From Candidatus Omnitrophota bacterium (GTDB lineage: Bacteria > Omnitrophota > Koll11 > Gygaellales > Profunditerraquicolaceae), in assembly GCA_028719045.1 (NCBI GenBank), contig JAQULD010000094.1, positions 1-5,890 of the forward strand: DNA of 5,890 nt, in the 5' to 3' direction. Every line of letters starts with the position of its first letter. Position 1 is the stretch's first letter. Below the pieces are notes generated by a model. That model was given only the letters and a program-made list of their open reading frames with translations, was not told the origin of the DNA and searched no databases. A program made the translations under genes and the position numbers. Shown here one piece after another: positions 4,161-5,890 of the stretch.

Positions 4161-5890
4161 CTATTTCCATTTTTTCTGATACATAAAATAAGATTTGCGT
4201 AATTGCCTTAAGAAAGGGCTCATTTTGCCGTTACCCTGGCCGCAAACCCCAAGCCATTCTTCATGCATAAATCCGTCGGGAAAAGGCCCGGCGAATAATC
4301 CCTTGGTATCATGTATATACGGCTCATAGGCTTTCCACCATTCATCGACATATTCGAAAACAACCCCGCCTATAGAATTCCCTTCCCCCTCGCCAAAAGC
4401 CATATTGGATTCTATATCTTCCCAGGCGGCTTTGTGGTATCCTGCCTGCAGGTCTTCCGCTTCATCAGCGGTTTTGCCTTCCGCGTAAGCGGGACAGCCG
4501 AATTCCGTAATCATAGCGGGCTTATCAGCGTGTTCTTTTACCTGGCGCCAAAGAAAACCAAAACCGCAGTCTCCCCTGTAGGCGTTAGTCCCGAAAATAT
4601 CGATGTCGGGCGCGTCTTTACCGAATTTATCCAGATAAAGCACATCTCCGCTGCATATCGCTACCGGATGTTCCGGATCAATGGCTTTTATCTGTTTTGC
4701 CACTTCATTTGCGAATTTGAAAAAGGCATCGGGTTCTTTATCCGCGTTACAGGCATAACCGTAAACGTTTTCATTGCCCAGAAGCCAGAATAATATATAA
4801 GGCTCATCCTTATGCTCCATTACCATCTTGATAACGGAATCCGTCATGTTTTTCTTCTGCTCTTCATTGGTATAATCCGTGCCGGGATTCCATTTCGCGC
4901 CCGAACCGATAGCGTATTTCCCGAAGAAATCGCCCATGACCACCCTGATCCCGTAATTCTTGTAAAGATCGCGCAGAAGCTCTTTATTCACTTTCAGGGG
5001 ATGGTGATAAAGCCTGATGGCGTTCACACCCATATCCTGCATTATTTTAAAATCGCCAACCGCAGGCTCGTCGGGATCCTGCATATTGTTTTTGTTGGCG
5101 TCTATAAAGGCATCGTACGGCCCGTCGATCTTACCGTTCTTGTTAAAGTCTTCGTATTCCCAATCGCCCAGCGTCCCTTCATCCGGAGACTGGCCGACTT
5201 TTGTAGGCGAATAAGTGATCGCTTTTAATATAAACGGCTTATTATCCACGATCAACTGCCAGTCGCCTGTCTCATATTGTACCAAATGTACCTTACCGGT
5301 ACCTAAAGTCCTTTTTATTTTCAAACCCTCAGGCTGAGGCTTAGCTTTAAGGTTACTGAGCATAGTGACCTTCACGAATTTACCCGGGGTAGTCGCGACA
5401 ATATCATTGGAAACATCATTATCAAACTGGTTTATTATGTGTATATCCGCGCCTTCCAGCTTATAGCCCAATTGCGGGTTATTTTTCAAGAGGCAATTTA
5501 TCCTGGCGATCGCGGCCTGGCCGACATACCAGGGCGTATGCCAATAAGTCCAGCCGTAGCTGCCGGGGAAATGCACCACTATCGCGTAATAACATTTGAT
5601 GGCGTGTTTGACCAAACCGGACTTTTCCAATAACAACCCCAGATAATACAGCTTTACCCCTTGAGGTTCAGGCGCCATGGCCCATTTTAAAAAAGCGGCT
5701 TCCAAATCCGGGGAATTTACAAAATCCCAGTGGCTGCCTTCAAGGCGGCCTTCCTTCTGCACCTTTTTGTATTCGGGGTCCCACCTGACAGAAGAAGTAT
5801 TCGGATAAATCCCTTCCCCTACGGCCGCGCTTAAACCATCCTGGTCCTTGACCGCATACTGATAATCCTTTGTCCCCACATTCTTAAATT
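4161..5890 (-). CDS. Clan GH-A glycoside hydrolase (GH2-type TIM barrel) with TPR-like N-terminus, 5' end cut by window edge
   Basis: The product is a predicted retaining beta-glycosidase. Residue numbers count from a GTG codon at 5879, but the frame stays open to the window edge and no signal peptide is present, so the real start probably lies outside. Residues about 57-135 are helical and TPR-like (LYYLGLLLEKSGLVKHAIKC, then GQAAIARINCLLKNNPQLGY). Residues about 140-195 are a short linker region. The barrel runs from about 206: GDWQLIVDNKPFILKAITY, MGVNAIRLY (283-291), acid/base WLLGNEN with Glu370, strand IDIFGTNAYRG, nucleophile MITEFG with Glu459, and GGVVFEYVDEWWKAYEP (504-520). Between the first barrel strand and MGVNAIRLY there is an Asp/Asn-rich insertion (244-271) with two calcium-loop-like motifs that the 419-aa paralogue lacks. 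The GH2 beta-sandwich domains are not seen. No terminator is evident after the TAG, so read-through into the downstream tandem-domain gene is possible. Substrate unknown. Confidence 0.88.
   Translation of the reverse strand, partial: FKNVGTKDYQYAVKDQDGLSAAVGEGIYPNTSSVRWDPEYKKVQKEGRLEGSHWDFVNSPDLEAAFLKWAMAPEPQGVKLYYLGLLLEKSGLVKHAIKCYYAIVVHFPGSYGWTYWHTPWYVGQAAIARINCLLKNNPQLGYKLEGADIHIINQFDNDVSNDIVATTPGKFVKVTMLSNLKAKPQPEGLKIKRTLGTGKVHLVQYETGDWQLIVDNKPFILKAITYSPTKVGQSPDEGTLGDWEYEDFNKNGKIDGPYDAFIDANKNNMQDPDEPAVGDFKIMQDMGVNAIRLYHHPLKVNKELLRDLYKNYGIRVVMGDFFGKYAIGSGAKWNPGTDYTNEEQKKNMTDSVIKMVMEHKDEPYILFWLLGNENVYGYACNADKEPDAFFKFANEVAKQIKAIDPEHPVAICSGDVLYLDKFGKDAPDIDIFGTNAYRGDCGFGFLWRQVKEHADKPAMITEFGCPAYAEGKTADEAEDLQAGYHKAAWEDIESNMAFGEGEGNSIGGVVFEYVDEWWKAYEPYIHDTKGLFAGPFPDGFMHEEWLGVCGQGNGKMSPFLRQLRKSYFMYQKKWK

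Noticed and set aside
4311..4793. Plus-strand open frame of 160 codons
   Set aside because: It lies wholly antisense to the catalytic core of the larger glycosidase, whose motifs fix the minus-strand frame; the plus-strand product resembles nothing and has no ribosome binding site I can see.
5067..5150. Dockerin domain
   Set aside because: The two Asp/Asn loops are only 16 residues apart, lack the dockerin helices, and sit inside the barrel sequence rather than at a terminus.
4812..5228. Plus-strand open frame of 138 codons
   Set aside because: It is antisense to the same glycosidase gene; hydrophobic Ile/Val-rich content is expected from the complement of Asp/Asn/Lys-rich codons.
5877..5879. 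GTG at 5879 as the true start of the larger glycosidase
   Set aside because: The frame is open upstream to the window edge, there is no signal peptide, and no ribosome binding site is visible in the 11 bases before it.

Overview
All four protein-coding genes seen here lie on the minus strand and read from the right edge toward the left. The first is cut by the right edge and the last by the left edge. Three begin inside the window, and each of those has a Sec-type signal peptide. The base composition is intermediate, and the proteins use short Lys-rich signal peptides (MKKI/MKKL). The mix of TPR proteins, stand-alone GH barrels and beta-sandwich sugar-binding repeats suggests an uncultured Gram-negative bacterium, perhaps Omnitrophota/Elusimicrobiota/PVC-like. 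That placement is an impression only; nothing in the window is a phylogenetic marker.

Layout, in transcription order. (1) 5890-4161: a clan GH-A (GH2-type TIM barrel) glycosidase with a helical, TPR-like N-terminal part and a predicted Ca-binding insertion; its true start is probably beyond the window. (2) 4160-4011: a 150-bp intergenic region with a candidate sigma70 promoter, a structured leader and a strong Shine-Dalgarno sequence. (3) 4010-2811: a secreted protein made of two near-identical-length beta-sandwich repeats and no catalytic domain, probably a sugar-binding protein. (4) 2800-2754: a 17-bp perfect hairpin, a likely terminator or attenuator. (5) 2728-1469: a second secreted GH-A glycosidase, paralogous to the first, with a TTG start and no obvious ribosome binding site. 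(6) 1472-1: a secreted TPR-type protein that overlaps the previous gene by 4 bp and runs off the left edge. This last gene is open for 490 codons and is real although neither end-to-end nor terminated in the window.

Taken together this looks like a small locus for binding and trimming a glycan outside the cytoplasm: two related retaining glycosidases, a dedicated two-domain binding protein, and a TPR scaffold translationally coupled to one enzyme. The catalytic Glu pairs are intact in both enzymes. The substrate cannot be read from sequence, and no transporter, regulator or SusC/D-like pair is present in the window. The most noteworthy points are the stand-alone tandem binding protein, the hairpin placed between it and the enzyme, the Ca-loop insertion in only one of the two enzymes, and the loss of a conserved Asn in the other.
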